64,000 nucleotides of DNA from Cellulomonas fimi ATCC 484 (GCF_000212695.1 NC_015514.1:310001-374000); one strand, 5' to 3'; positions 7,400 to 18,348 are shown, counted from the first letter of the stretch. Translations and numbers: made by a program. Notes: a model not told the origin generated them from the letters alone.

Positions 7400-7972
7400 A
7401 TGACGAGCGAGCCGACGACCGCACCCGCCGCTGCCCCCTCCGCCGCACCCATCCCCACGATCGAGCCCGACACCAAGGACTGGACGTGGGTGCTGCGCGA
7501 GCCGTGCCCCGAGTGCGGGTTCGCGGCCGCCGACGTCGACGTGCACGCGGTCGGCGGGACCGTCCGCGACCTCACGCCCCGCTGGATCTCCGCGCTCAGC
7601 CGCGCCGACGCCCGCGTCCGACCCGAGCCGACGGTGTGGAGCACGCTCGAGTACGGCGCGCACGTGCGCGACGTCCTGCGGATCTTCGACGAGCGCCTGC
7701 GCCTGCTCCTCGAGGAGGACGACCCGCTGTTCCCCAACTGGGACCAGGACGCCACCGCGCTCGAGGACCGGTACGACCTGCAGGACCCGGTCGTCGTGGC
7801 CGACGAGCTGGCCGACGCCGCGGACGCGATCGCGGCGCGCTTCGACACCGTCCGCCCGGACCAGACCGAGCGCCCGGGCCGCCGCTCGAACGGCTCGGTG
7901 TTCACGGTCCGCACCCTCGGCCAGTACTTCCTGCACGACGTCGTCCACCACCTCCACGACGTCCGCGCCTGA
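7400..7972 (+). CDS. DinB-like four-helix metal-binding protein
   Basis: A 190-residue DinB/YfiT-like protein. After an Ala/Pro-rich N terminus, WVLREPCPECGF begins the conserved part; TVWSTLEYGAHVRDVLRIFDERLRLLLEEDDPLFPNWD supplies the first conserved His-containing helix, and GQYFLHDVVHHLHDVRA at the C terminus supplies the paired His residues, giving the usual three-His metal site. Relatives act as thiol-dependent S-transferases, including mycothiol-dependent enzymes in actinobacteria; the substrate here is unknown. Transcription appears leaderless. Confidence 0.85.
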   Translation: MTSEPTTAPAAAPSAAPIPTIEPDTKDWTWVLREPCPECGFAAADVDVHAVGGTVRDLTPRWISALSRADARVRPEPTVWSTLEYGAHVRDVLRIFDERLRLLLEEDDPLFPNWDQDATALEDRYDLQDPVVVADELADAADAIAARFDTVRPDQTERPGRRSNGSVFTVRTLGQYFLHDVVHHLHDVRA

Positions 7973-7979
7973 CGTCGCC

Positions 7980-8040
7980 CGCCGGCCCGCAACCCTCGGG
8001 TGCGGGCCGGCGCGGCCGGGCGCGGTCGGCCGCAAGTTTT
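7980..8040 (+). terminator. Tandem intrinsic terminator after the DinB-like gene
   Basis: First hairpin: perfect 11-bp arms CGCCGGCCCGC (7980-7990) and GCGGGCCGGCG (8002-8012). Second hairpin: GCGGCCG (8012-8018) with CGGCCGC (8027-8033), followed by AAGTTTT, one of the few T runs in this window. The two stems share a base and would compete. Confidence 0.75.
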
Positions 8041-8093
8041 GTCCACAGGGTTTGTCCACAGCGGTGTGTACAGGGTGGTCACGGTGTGGACGG
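8039..8093. promoter_or_regulatory. DnaA-box cluster in intergenic DNA
   Basis: Two exact copies of TTGTCCACA, the actinobacterial DnaA-box consensus, occur at 8039-8047 and 8052-8060, 13 bp apart in the same orientation. A weaker inverted copy, TGTGGACGG (8085-8093; 7/9), follows. There is no dnaA, dnaN or AT-rich unwinding region here, so this is not oriC. It could be a DnaA-titrating or DnaA-regulated site upstream of the gene at 8201. Confidence 0.6.
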
Positions 8094-8188
8094 GTGAAGC
8101 GATTAGGCGCTGACCTGGGGGAACGGCGTGTCGGGCGGACGCGCCGATCCATGCGTTCGCGCGAAACATCCCCGCAGCACACGCGCAG

Positions 8189-8194
8189 TACTGT
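8189..8194 (+). promoter_or_regulatory. -10 box for leaderless gene at 8201
   Basis: TACTGT lies 6 nt upstream of the ATG at 8201, and no ribosome-binding site is present. The geometry matches the other leaderless starts in this window. Confidence 0.5.
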
Positions 8195-8200
8195 CCGCGC

Positions 8201-9295
8201 ATGAATCTGGCTGAGGTCCTCCCCGTGCACCTCGCCGGCCGGCACCTCCTGGTCGTCCCGCCCGGCACCGACGTGCGAGCGCTCGCGGCCGCCTGGTTCC
8301 CCGCGGCCGACTGGGACCGCCGCCCGGTCGACCCCGCCGAGCAGCCCGCGGTCGTGAAGCTCCGGGGTGCGCGCTTCCGCGGCATCGTCGCGGAGGCGCC
8401 CGCCCCCACCACGGGCGTCCTGCGCCTCGACGCCACGACCACGCTCGACGGCCCCCTGCCGGTCGAGGACGCGACGAGCCGCGCCCTCGGGCTCGGCGTC
8501 CGCCCCCTCGACGCCTGGGAGCTGCGCGTCACCTCGACCGCCGACCAGACCGCGACGGCCCCGGTCAGCGCGGTCGCGGCGGCCGACCTCGCCACCGGCG
8601 GACTGCCCGCGGTCGGCACGGGCGCGACCGCCGCCGTGGTCCCCGCCGGGGCGGGCGGGCCGCACGGCCGGACCGGGGCCGGCGGGCAGGTGCCCGCTGC
8701 GCACGTGCCCGTACCGGGTCGCGACGACCTGGCCCTGGGCTGGACCGTCGCCGCGGCGCGCCGGGTCGGGGGAGCAGTCCTGCCCGCCGACGGCTCCCGC
8801 GTCGTCGCGCCCGACCCCGCGTCGGCCGTGGGGCTCACGCTCTGGTCCGCCGTGCCCCTTCCGCCGCAAGACGTCGTGCCGCTCCTGCGCCCCGCGCTCG
8901 CCGGGGCGCGCGTCGGGCCGACCGAGCTGCCGCAGCCGACGCAGGCCGACCCGGGCACGCAGCCCTTCTCGCTCGCGGCCACGTTCGAGTACGACGGGGT
9001 CGTCACCGTGCAGGCGTCGCGTGCGCGGGAGGTCCCGCTCGTGCTGTCGACCGTCGACCAGCGGCAGTACGGGACGTGGGCGTACCGCGTGGAGTGGCAG
9101 CCGCCGGGCGACGTCGAGGGTCCCGACGACCAGCCGTCGCAGCTGCACCTCATCGCCCGCTCGCGCGTGCTGCCATCCGTGGCACGGGTCGCCGCGACGC
9201 TGTGGCGGGTCGCGGGCGGCACGGTCGTCGACAGCGGCGGCTTCGTCGTCCCGGCCGAGGAGCTCGCCGAGCGGAGCCGCACCGACCTGCGCTGA
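8201..9295 (+). CDS. Uncharacterised actinobacterial protein (paralogue of the 47303 gene)
   Basis: A 364-residue cytoplasmic protein with no signal peptide or membrane segment. I do not recognise a named family. It clearly resembles the 381-aa protein at 47303-48448: LGWTVAAARRVGGAVLPADGSR aligns with VQWLVACARRLGGAVRIGGTG, VGLTLWSAVPLPPQDVVPLLRPALAGARV with DLTLFTDRWLEPSEALAVVQGVVPRARL, and both carry a YRVEWQP/YRVHWEP motif followed by a final helical segment ending before an acidic tail. The middle (residues ~140-170) is a low-complexity Gly/Ala stretch. It follows the DnaA-box region and appears leaderless. Confidence 0.8.
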   Translation: MNLAEVLPVHLAGRHLLVVPPGTDVRALAAAWFPAADWDRRPVDPAEQPAVVKLRGARFRGIVAEAPAPTTGVLRLDATTTLDGPLPVEDATSRALGLGVRPLDAWELRVTSTADQTATAPVSAVAAADLATGGLPAVGTGATAAVVPAGAGGPHGRTGAGGQVPAAHVPVPGRDDLALGWTVAAARRVGGAVLPADGSRVVAPDPASAVGLTLWSAVPLPPQDVVPLLRPALAGARVGPTELPQPTQADPGTQPFSLAATFEYDGVVTVQASRAREVPLVLSTVDQRQYGTWAYRVEWQPPGDVEGPDDQPSQLHLIARSRVLPSVARVAATLWRVAGGTVVDSGGFVVPAEELAERSRTDLR

Positions 9296-9309
9296 CGCGC
9301 GGACGTGCC

Positions 9310-9345
9310 GACGGGCCGCGCGGACGTCCCCCCGCGCGGCCCGTC
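9310..9345. terminator. Bidirectional 14-bp terminator hairpin
   Basis: Perfect arms GACGGGCCGCGCGG (9310-9323) and CCGCGCGGCCCGTC (9332-9345) with an 8-nt loop lie between two convergent genes (stops at 9295 and 9354) and can serve both. Confidence 0.8.
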
Positions 9346-9353
9346 GAGGGACG

Positions 9354-11747
<2,394 letters not shown>

Positions 11748-11769
11748 GCGGTCTCCCTGCGTCGGCGGC

Positions 11770-11832
11770 GGTGCCGGGTCGGCGGCGGTGCGGGTCGGCG
11801 GTGCGGGTCGGCGGTGCGGGTCTGCGGTGCGG
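11770..11832. repeat. 13-bp tandem repeat upstream of the UvrA-like gene
   Basis: The unit GGTGCGGGTCGGC occurs at 11787-11799 and 11800-11812 exactly and at 11813-11825 with one mismatch, with partial copies on both flanks. It fills the space between the VOC stop (11881) and the UvrA-like start (11747) on the same strand, where a promoter or leader would lie. It could be slippage-prone. Confidence 0.75.
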
Positions 11833-11880
11833 ACGGGTCCGGACGGGTGCAGCGCCGAGGACGCGGGGAGGACCGCGGGC

Positions 11881-12288
11881 TCAGAGCTGGTTGATGCGGA
11901 TCTGGTTGCCGGCGGGGTCGCGGAACGCGCAGTCACGGATGCCGTACGGCTGGTCCGTGGGCTCCTGCACGACCTCCGCCCCGGCACCGGACAGACGCTC
12001 GAACGCGGCGTCGACGTCGGGAGTTCCCAGGACGACCGTCGCGAACGTGCCCTTGGCCATCATCTCGGTGATCGTGCGGCGCTCGTCCTCGGTCGTGCCG
12101 GGGTCGGCGGCCGGCGGGTACAGCACGATCGACGTGCCGGGCTGGCCCTCGGGGCCGACGGTCACCCAGCGCATGTCGCCGTAGCCGACGTCGTTGCGGA
12201 TCTCGAAGCCCAGCACGTCGCGGTAGAACGCGAGCGAGGTCTCCGGGTCGTCGTGGGGAAGGAACGTGGTGTGAATGGTGAGGTCCAT
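11881..12288 (-). CDS. VOC family protein (PhnB/glyoxalase-like)
   Basis: A 135-residue VOC protein. It starts MDLTIHTTFLPHDDPETSLAFYRDVLGFEI and ends FRDPAGNQIRINQL, with the paired fold expected of glyoxalase/bleomycin-resistance proteins. The ATG at 12288 lacks a ribosome-binding site but has TAGCGT 7 nt upstream, so it is probably leaderless. It lies upstream of the UvrA-like gene on the same strand, and the AraC gene that precedes it ends inside its promoter, so AraC control is plausible. Confidence 0.9.
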   Translation of the reverse strand: MDLTIHTTFLPHDDPETSLAFYRDVLGFEIRNDVGYGDMRWVTVGPEGQPGTSIVLYPPAADPGTTEDERRTITEMMAKGTFATVVLGTPDVDAAFERLSGAGAEVVQEPTDQPYGIRDCAFRDPAGNQIRINQL

Positions 12289-12293
12289 GACGT

Positions 12294-12764
12294 TCACGCT
12301 AGGCGCGGGTCGCGAGCGGGTGCTTCTCGATTCCTGACCGGTCGCGTGACGCGCTTGGCGACGCACGACGGCAACCCCTCGACGGCGTGCGCGGACTGCG
12401 CGCGGTACACGCTGGGCGGCACGCCGACCAGCTCGGTGAACCGGGTGCTGAACGTGCCGAGGGACTGGCAGCCGACCGCGAAGCACACCGCGGTGACGCT
12501 GAGGTCACCGCGGCGCAGCAGCGCCATCGCGCGTTCGATGCGCCGGGTCATGAGGTAGGCGTAGACGGACTCGCCGTAGGCCGCCTTGAACTGCCGGCTC
12601 AGGTGACCCGCGGACATGTGCGCACCGCGCGCGAGCGCCTCGACGTCGAGGGGCTGCGCGTACTCCCGGTCGATCCGGTCCCGCACGCGGCGCAGGCGGA
12701 CCAGGTCGGCCAGACGCGCGTCGGCGGGCGTGGTGGTCACGTCTGCGATGGTGCCACGCACCAC
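12294..12764 (-). CDS. AraC family transcriptional regulator (DNA-binding domain only)
   Basis: A 156-residue AraC protein consisting mainly of the two helix-turn-helix motifs: DVEALARGAHMSAGHLSRQFKAAYGESVYAYLMTRR and AMALLRRGDLSVTAVCFAVGCQSLGTFSTRFTELVGVPPSVYR. It has no N-terminal ligand-binding domain, so it may respond to expression level or act with another factor. The frame opens with a GTG at 12764; a GTG at 12740 is an alternative, and neither has a strong ribosome-binding site. Overlap with the VOC promoter suggests a regulator-target pair. Confidence 0.88.
   Translation of the reverse strand: MVRGTIADVTTTPADARLADLVRLRRVRDRIDREYAQPLDVEALARGAHMSAGHLSRQFKAAYGESVYAYLMTRRIERAMALLRRGDLSVTAVCFAVGCQSLGTFSTRFTELVGVPPSVYRAQSAHAVEGLPSCVAKRVTRPVRNREAPARDPRLA
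12296..12301 (-). promoter_or_regulatory. -10 box for leaderless VOC gene
   Basis: TAGCGT on the minus strand lies 7 nt before the ATG at 12288 and overlaps the last codons of the upstream AraC gene (stop at 12294). Confidence 0.5.
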
Positions 12765-12807
12765 CCACGGAGCGCACCGTCCGGGGCGGCGGTCGGCTCG
12801 CCGGGGC

Positions 12808-13722
12808 TCAGACGAACGGGTCGCTGCCCGCCGGCACGAGGTCCACCTGCACCGTCGGCGTCGCGCCGCGCCCGTCGGTGAAGATCACGCCCCGCAGCGG
12901 CGGGACGTCGTGGTAGTCGCGGCCCCACCCGAGCAGCACGTAGCGGTCGTCGACGAGCTGGTCGTTCGTCGGGTCGATCTCCACCCACCCCGACCCGGGC
13001 GCCCACGCCGACACCCACGCGTGCGACGCGTCGGCTCCCCGCAGCTTCTCGCGCCCCGCGGGCGGACGCGTCTCGATGTACCCGCTGGAGTACCGGGCGG
13101 GCAGCCCGTGCAGGCGCAGCGCGGCGATCATGAGGTGGGCGAAGTCCTGGCACACGCCCGCCCGCTGCGCGAGGAGCTGGTCCTGCGTGGTGTGCACCGT
13201 CGTCGAGCCCGAGCGGTACGCGAGCTCGGTGCGGATGCGGTGCGCGAGGTCGACGAGCACCTCGCCGACGGGCCGCCCCGGCGTCATGGTCGGTGCCGCC
13301 CAGTCCCGGACCGCCGCGGTCCGCCGCACGTGCGGCGACGGGAGCAGCGCCTCGCGCAGCCGGACCAGCGCGTGCTCGTCGACGGTCGAGACCCCGCCGG
13401 CGACGGCCTGCGCGACCTCCTCCCACGGCATCGTCGGCAGCCGGTCGGGCTCGGGCTGCGGGCGCGTCACCTCGATGGTCGAGCGGGACGTCACGACCAG
13501 GCGGGTGTGCGGCTCGGTGACGGCGAAGTACGTCGAGCGGTTGCCGAAGTAGTCGACGTGCGCTGCGGTGTCGGCGGGCGCCGGGTCGATCTCCAGCGTC
13601 GTGGACAGCACGCTCTGACCCGGCACGTCGCGCGGGGTGAGCGTCGTGCGGCCGTAGGAGTCCGTGACCGGCTGGGCGTAGGCGTACGTCGTGCGGTGCA
13701 CGAGGTCGTAGGTGCGGCTCAT
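12808..13722 (-). CDS. Transglutaminase-like cysteine protease-fold protein
   Basis: A 304-residue protein with an N-terminal beta domain (MSRTYDLVHRTTYAYAQPVT, as in bacterial transglutaminase N-terminal domains) and a papain-fold transglutaminase core. The catalytic triad is visible: Cys in QRAGVCQDFAHLM, His in GADASHAWVSAW and Asp in VEIDPTNDQ. Its start overlaps the stop of the ATP-grasp/alpha-E gene by 4 bp. The equivalents in Mycobacterium tuberculosis are the adjacent Rv2409c-Rv2411c genes. Comparative genomics (Iyer and colleagues) predicted such trios to make and process small peptides; no product is known to me. Confidence 0.9.
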   Translation of the reverse strand: MSRTYDLVHRTTYAYAQPVTDSYGRTTLTPRDVPGQSVLSTTLEIDPAPADTAAHVDYFGNRSTYFAVTEPHTRLVVTSRSTIEVTRPQPEPDRLPTMPWEEVAQAVAGGVSTVDEHALVRLREALLPSPHVRRTAAVRDWAAPTMTPGRPVGEVLVDLAHRIRTELAYRSGSTTVHTTQDQLLAQRAGVCQDFAHLMIAALRLHGLPARYSSGYIETRPPAGREKLRGADASHAWVSAWAPGSGWVEIDPTNDQLVDDRYVLLGWGRDYHDVPPLRGVIFTDGRGATPTVQVDLVPAGSDPFV

Positions 13723-16328
13723 GCGTCCCACGCCCCCTCGAGCGCCTGCCCCGGCGCCGCCCGGACGAAGTGCACGCGCTCGATCTCGTCGGCCGCGGCG
13801 CGCAGCCGCCACCGCATCGACTCGAGCGTCTCCGCGAGCCGCTCGCGCCGCCCGTCCGCGCCGACGACGGCCGCCGTCGCCGGGTCGAGCTCCTCGACGA
13901 GCGCCGCGACGTCGCCCAGGAGGTGGTCGCGCTGGTCCGTCGACGCGTGCGGCACGGGCACCGCCGCGAGGTCGTCGGCGAGCCGGTCGAGCTGGTACGC
14001 GAGCGAGCGGGGGTTGGTGCGGTCGAGGACCAGCAGCTCGAGCACCTGCGGCACGCGCGCGCCCGACTGGTAGCGCCGCCGCGCCGTGATGACCGACTCG
14101 TGGGCCGTGAGCACGGACTCCAGCACCAGCCGGTCCACCGTCGCGGACCGCTCGTCCACGAGCGTCGCCTGCAGGCTCTCGACGACGTGCTGCGCGCGCT
14201 CGACCCGGCGGCCCGCGTCGAGGAGCCGCCACCCGACGTCCCGCACCAGGCCCTCGGCGGTGATGCCCGCGACCGCGAGCAGGCCCTCGAGCACCTGGTC
14301 GAGGGCGGGCCGCAGCCCCGCCGTCACCGCGCGCAGGTCGTCGCCGTCCTCCGGCTCGCGCCACCGCTCGTCGCGCAGCGCGCGTTCGATCCGCGCGAGC
14401 GGGCCGAACGTGTCCGTCGAGAGCTGGTCGCGGACCGCCGCCGCGCAGGCCGCGAGGCGGCGGACCGACCGTGCGACCGTCCCCGCGGGGCGGGGGTCGA
14501 GCGCGAGGGCGCGCAGCGCGGGCGGCCCGGCCGGCACGGGCACGGGCGCGTCGTCGTCGCGCTCCTCCGGCAGCGCGTCGGGCGTCAGGCTCGCGAGCAG
14601 CACCGCGAGCGCCCGCCCGCCCACCGACGCGGGACGACGGTGGAAGTCGTCCCAGCGGTCGGCGACGACGCGCAGCACGCGCGCGCGGTCCTCGGCACGC
14701 TCCGCGTACCGGCCCATCCACCACAGGTTCTCGGCCGTGCGCGGCGAGGTGCCCGTCGCGGGGACGCGCCCCACGACGGCGTCGGCCGTCGTGTCCTCGG
14801 TGTCCGCCGTGACGTCCGAGGCGGCGGGCGCGAGCACCCACACGTCCTTGGCGACCGCCCCCGACGCGGACGAGACGACGTGCCCCGCGGCGACCCGCGC
14901 CAGGCCGCCCGCCATGACCGTGTACGACGAGCGGTGCGCGACGGCGAAGGCGCGCAGCACGGCCGCCCGCGGTCCACCGGATGCCGGCGCGGACCCGTGC
15001 CGTCCCACCTCCGGGGGGTCCGCGACCCCGGCGAGGTCGCTGCCGACGGCGAGCGCGGCGTCGTCGACCACCGGGCCCGCCGGCCCGACGGCCTCCTGCG
15101 CCGTCCACGCCCACGGCTCGGCCGCGATCAGGGCGGCGAGGTCGGCACGCTCCCGGTGGCTCAGCGTCCACCCGGGCACGGCCGCGTGCTCCGGCCCGCG
15201 CGCGGTCGGCAGCACGACGAGCCGGTCGAGGTGCGCGACGACGTGCTGGAGCGAGGTCGCCTCGCCGCACCACCACGTCGGTGCCGAGGGCAGCAGCAGG
15301 TCCTGGTCGAGGACCGTGCGGGCCAGGCGCGGCAGGTACGCGAGCAGCGCGGGGTTCTCCAGCACGGCGCTGCCGAGCGGGTTGACGACGCTCACCGTGC
15401 CCGCGCGCACCGCCCGCACCAGCCCGGGGACGCCCAGCCGCGAGCCCGCGCGCAGGTCCAGCGGGTCGCACCACTCGGCGTCGACGCGGCGCAGCAGCAC
15501 GTCGACCGGCTCCAGGCCGTCGAGGCCGCGCATCCAGACCCGTCCCTCGCGGACCAGTAGGTCGCTGCCCTCGACGAGCGGCAGGCCGAGCATCGACGCG
15601 AGGTACGCCTGGTCGAACGCCGTCTCGCCGCCCGCGCCCGACGACAGCAGCGCGACCCGCGGCTCCTCGGCCTCGCGCGGGGCCGCGTCGCGCAGCGCCT
15701 GCCGCAGCGCGTGGAAGAACGGACCCAGCCGCTGGATCGACGCCTGCCGGTACACGCCGGCGAGCACCTGTGCGACGACGCGCCGGTCCTCCATCGCGTA
15801 CGCCGCACCCGACGGCGCCTGCGTCCGGTCGGCGACCGCGCACCACGTCCCGTCCGCGGCGCGCACGAGGTCCGTCGCCGTGAGCACGAGCTCGCGCCCG
15901 CCCGGCATCCGCAGCCCGTCGAGCTGCCGCAGGAACCCGGGGTGCCCGAGCACCGCGGACGGCGGCAGCAGGGGGTCGGTCAGCAGGCGGCGCGCGCCGT
16001 ACACGTCCTGCAGCACGGCGTCGAGCAGCTCCGCACGCTGCACGAGCGCGGCGTCGAGGTGCGCCCACTCGACGTCGTCGACGACGACCGGCACGGGGTC
16101 CAGCCGCCAGGGGCGCGCGCCCGCGTCCGACCCCGGGGTGCCGTAGGTGACGCCGTGGTCGGCGAGCAGCCGCTCGGCCTCGGCCCGGGCGTGCGCGAGC
16201 TCGCGCTCGTGGGGCTCGTCCGCGGGGTCGACGAGGCGGGCCCAGTCGGGCCGGAAGGCGTCGGGCGTGGGCGGCGGGCCGTCGTCGGGCGCCGACGGCC
16301 GCGCCGGCGTCGAGAGCAGGTCCGTCAC
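13719..16328 (-). CDS. Fusion of circularly permuted ATP-grasp and alpha-E domain
   Basis: An 869-residue protein joining two domains that are separate genes in many organisms. Residues ~1-490 resemble the permuted type 2 ATP-grasp (DUF404/DUF407): DVYGARRLLTDPLLPP, LLSSGAGGETAFDQAYLASMLGLPLVEGSDL, VNPLGSAVLENPALLAYLP. Residues ~530-869 resemble the all-helical alpha-E domain (DUF403): RTAENLWWMGRYAERAEDRARVLR and LVLDRTNPRSLAYQLDRLADDLA. ATP-grasp enzymes form peptide or amide bonds through acyl phosphates. The GTG at 16328 has no clear ribosome-binding site, so the start is uncertain by some residues. It is translationally coupled to the transglutaminase. Confidence 0.9.
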   Translation of the reverse strand: MTDLLSTPARPSAPDDGPPPTPDAFRPDWARLVDPADEPHERELAHARAEAERLLADHGVTYGTPGSDAGARPWRLDPVPVVVDDVEWAHLDAALVQRAELLDAVLQDVYGARRLLTDPLLPPSAVLGHPGFLRQLDGLRMPGGRELVLTATDLVRAADGTWCAVADRTQAPSGAAYAMEDRRVVAQVLAGVYRQASIQRLGPFFHALRQALRDAAPREAEEPRVALLSSGAGGETAFDQAYLASMLGLPLVEGSDLLVREGRVWMRGLDGLEPVDVLLRRVDAEWCDPLDLRAGSRLGVPGLVRAVRAGTVSVVNPLGSAVLENPALLAYLPRLARTVLDQDLLLPSAPTWWCGEATSLQHVVAHLDRLVVLPTARGPEHAAVPGWTLSHRERADLAALIAAEPWAWTAQEAVGPAGPVVDDAALAVGSDLAGVADPPEVGRHGSAPASGGPRAAVLRAFAVAHRSSYTVMAGGLARVAAGHVVSSASGAVAKDVWVLAPAASDVTADTEDTTADAVVGRVPATGTSPRTAENLWWMGRYAERAEDRARVLRVVADRWDDFHRRPASVGGRALAVLLASLTPDALPEERDDDAPVPVPAGPPALRALALDPRPAGTVARSVRRLAACAAAVRDQLSTDTFGPLARIERALRDERWREPEDGDDLRAVTAGLRPALDQVLEGLLAVAGITAEGLVRDVGWRLLDAGRRVERAQHVVESLQATLVDERSATVDRLVLESVLTAHESVITARRRYQSGARVPQVLELLVLDRTNPRSLAYQLDRLADDLAAVPVPHASTDQRDHLLGDVAALVEELDPATAAVVGADGRRERLAETLESMRWRLRAAADEIERVHFVRAAPGQALEGAWDA

Positions 16329-16383
16329 AGGGAAGAGTGTGGCCCACGCCCCCGCGGGCGACGGTCCGGCGACGCGCCGGTGC

Positions 16384-18348
16384 TCAGCCGCCCCGGTTCG
16401 GGGGCTCGAAGTGGATGCCGTCCTGGCCCGCCCGCTCCTCGGCGCGGATCACGTGCATGACCGCGTTGATGAGCGCGAGGTGGGTGAACGCCTGCGGGAA
16501 GTTGCCGAGGTGCCGGCCCGTGCGCGTGTCGATCTCCTCCGCGTACAGGTTGAGCGTCGACGCGAACGACAGCAGCCGCTCGCACAGCGCCCGCCCGCGC
16601 TCGAGCTCCCCGATCTCCACCAGGGCGCTGACCAGCCAGAACGAGCAGATCGTGAACGTGCCCTCCTCGCCCTCCAGGCCGTCGTCGGTCTGCTCGACGC
16701 GGTAGCGCAGGACGAGCCCGTCGACCGTGAGCTCGTCGGCGATCGCGAGCACCGTGGCGCGCACGCGGGGGTCGTCGGGCGGCAGGAAGCGCAGCAGCGG
16801 GACGAGAAGGAGGGACGCATCGAGCGCGTCGGACCCGTACCGCTGGACGAACACGCCGCGCTCGTCGACGCCGTTCGTGCAGATGTCCGCGTGGATCTCC
16901 GCGGCGAGCTTGGCCCACTCCTCGGCGAAGTCCGGCTCGTCGTGCATACGCGCGAGCCGCGCGCCGCGGTCGAGCGCGACCCAGCACATGAGCTTGCTCG
17001 CGGTGAAGTGCTGCGGCTCGCCGCGGACCTCCCAGATCCCGCGGTCGGGCTCGTGCCAGTGCCGGGCGGCGGCCTCGACCTGCCGCCGCAGCACCGGCCA
17101 CAGGGCCTCGGGGAGCTGCTCGCGCGACTTCGCGTGCAGGTACACCGAGTCGAGCACGGCGCCCCACACGTCGTGCTGGCGCTGCTCGACCGCCGCGTTC
17201 CCGACCCGGACCGGCCGCGCGCCCTCGTACCCGGTCAGGTGGGACAGCACGCGCTCGTCGAGCCGCTCCTCACCGCCGACGCCGTACATGATCTGCAGGT
17301 CCTTGTTGTCCCGGCAGACGTCGTGCAGGAACGCGAAGAAGTCGTTCGCCTCCCGGTCCAGGCCGAGCGTGTACAGGCCCCACAGGGCGAACGTCGAGTC
17401 GCGGATCCACGCGTACCGGTAGTCCCAGTTGCGCTCGCCGCCCGGCGTCTCCGGAAGCGACGTCGTGGCGGCCGCGAGCAGCGCACCCGTCGGGGCGTAC
17501 GTCAGGCCCTTGAGCGTCAGCGCGCTGCGCTGCAGGTACGTGCGCCACGGGTGGTCGGGGAACACCCCGAGCGTGATCCACTCGCGCCAGTACTCCTGGG
17601 TCCGCCACGACTGGTCGGAGGCCTCGTCCCACGTGCGCGGGGCGGGCAGGGGCGACCAGGCCAGCGCGACGAACGCCTTGTCGCCGTTCGACATGCGGGT
17701 GCGCGCCGACGCCGTCCGCCCGTCCAGGCCGAGCCGCAGGCTCGACGTGAGCCGCAGGCTCAGCCCGTCCTCGCCCGCGGGCGTGTGCACCTCGTGGTAG
17801 TCCGCCTCCGTGTACTCCCAGGTCACCGGCGTGCGCCCGTAGTCGAGGGCGGGCTCGCACTCCACCTGCAGGTCGACCGTGCCGCTCACGCACGTGATGG
17901 TGCGCAGCAGCACGTGCGCCGCGTCGTAGTCCGTCGGGGTGCGCCGGTGCGTCGCCGACCGCTCCGCGGTGTTGTGCCACGGGCCCATCACCATCGCGTC
18001 GCGCACGACGAGCCACCCCGTGGGCGTCTGCCAGGTCGTCTCCAGGACCAGCGTGCCCGGCAGATAGCGGCGGGCCGTCGGCACCCGCACCCCGTGCGGG
18101 CCCACCCGGAACGAGCCCGCCGACCGGTCGAGCAGCGCCGCGAACACGCTCGGCGAGTCGGGCCGCGGCACGCACATCCACTCCACGGCGCCCGCGGGGG
18201 AGACGAGGCACGTCGACTCGCAGTCCGACAGGAAGGCGTAGCTCGCGATCGCGGGGAACGACGAGCGGTGCGGCGCCTGCGACCGGTGGTGGGGCCGCGT
18301 CAGGGCCGCGTCCGCACGGGACGGCGGGGGTGGGGCGACGGGCGTCAT
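16384..18348 (-). CDS. Glycoside hydrolase family 15 protein (glucoamylase/trehalase type)
   Basis: A 654-residue GH15 enzyme with an N-terminal beta domain (FPAIASYAFLSDCESTCLVSPAGAVEWMCVPRPDSPSVFAALLD) and a C-terminal (alpha/alpha)6 barrel. Catalytic-site segments include GGERNWDYRYAWIRDSTFALWGLYTLG and the later EEGTFTICSFWLVSAL, where the second catalytic Glu is expected. No signal peptide is visible, so it acts inside the cell, on maltodextrins or, as shown for mycobacterial homologues, trehalose. The ATG at 18348 overlaps the stop of the PLP decarboxylase gene by 4 bp. Confidence 0.92.
   Translation of the reverse strand: MTPVAPPPPSRADAALTRPHHRSQAPHRSSFPAIASYAFLSDCESTCLVSPAGAVEWMCVPRPDSPSVFAALLDRSAGSFRVGPHGVRVPTARRYLPGTLVLETTWQTPTGWLVVRDAMVMGPWHNTAERSATHRRTPTDYDAAHVLLRTITCVSGTVDLQVECEPALDYGRTPVTWEYTEADYHEVHTPAGEDGLSLRLTSSLRLGLDGRTASARTRMSNGDKAFVALAWSPLPAPRTWDEASDQSWRTQEYWREWITLGVFPDHPWRTYLQRSALTLKGLTYAPTGALLAAATTSLPETPGGERNWDYRYAWIRDSTFALWGLYTLGLDREANDFFAFLHDVCRDNKDLQIMYGVGGEERLDERVLSHLTGYEGARPVRVGNAAVEQRQHDVWGAVLDSVYLHAKSREQLPEALWPVLRRQVEAAARHWHEPDRGIWEVRGEPQHFTASKLMCWVALDRGARLARMHDEPDFAEEWAKLAAEIHADICTNGVDERGVFVQRYGSDALDASLLLVPLLRFLPPDDPRVRATVLAIADELTVDGLVLRYRVEQTDDGLEGEEGTFTICSFWLVSALVEIGELERGRALCERLLSFASTLNLYAEEIDTRTGRHLGNFPQAFTHLALINAVMHVIRAEERAGQDGIHFEPPNRGG

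Noticed and set aside
8039..8093. DnaA boxes as a chromosomal origin
   Set aside because: No dnaA, dnaN, parAB or rnpA-rpmH genes are near, and there is no AT-rich unwinding element; only two exact boxes are present.
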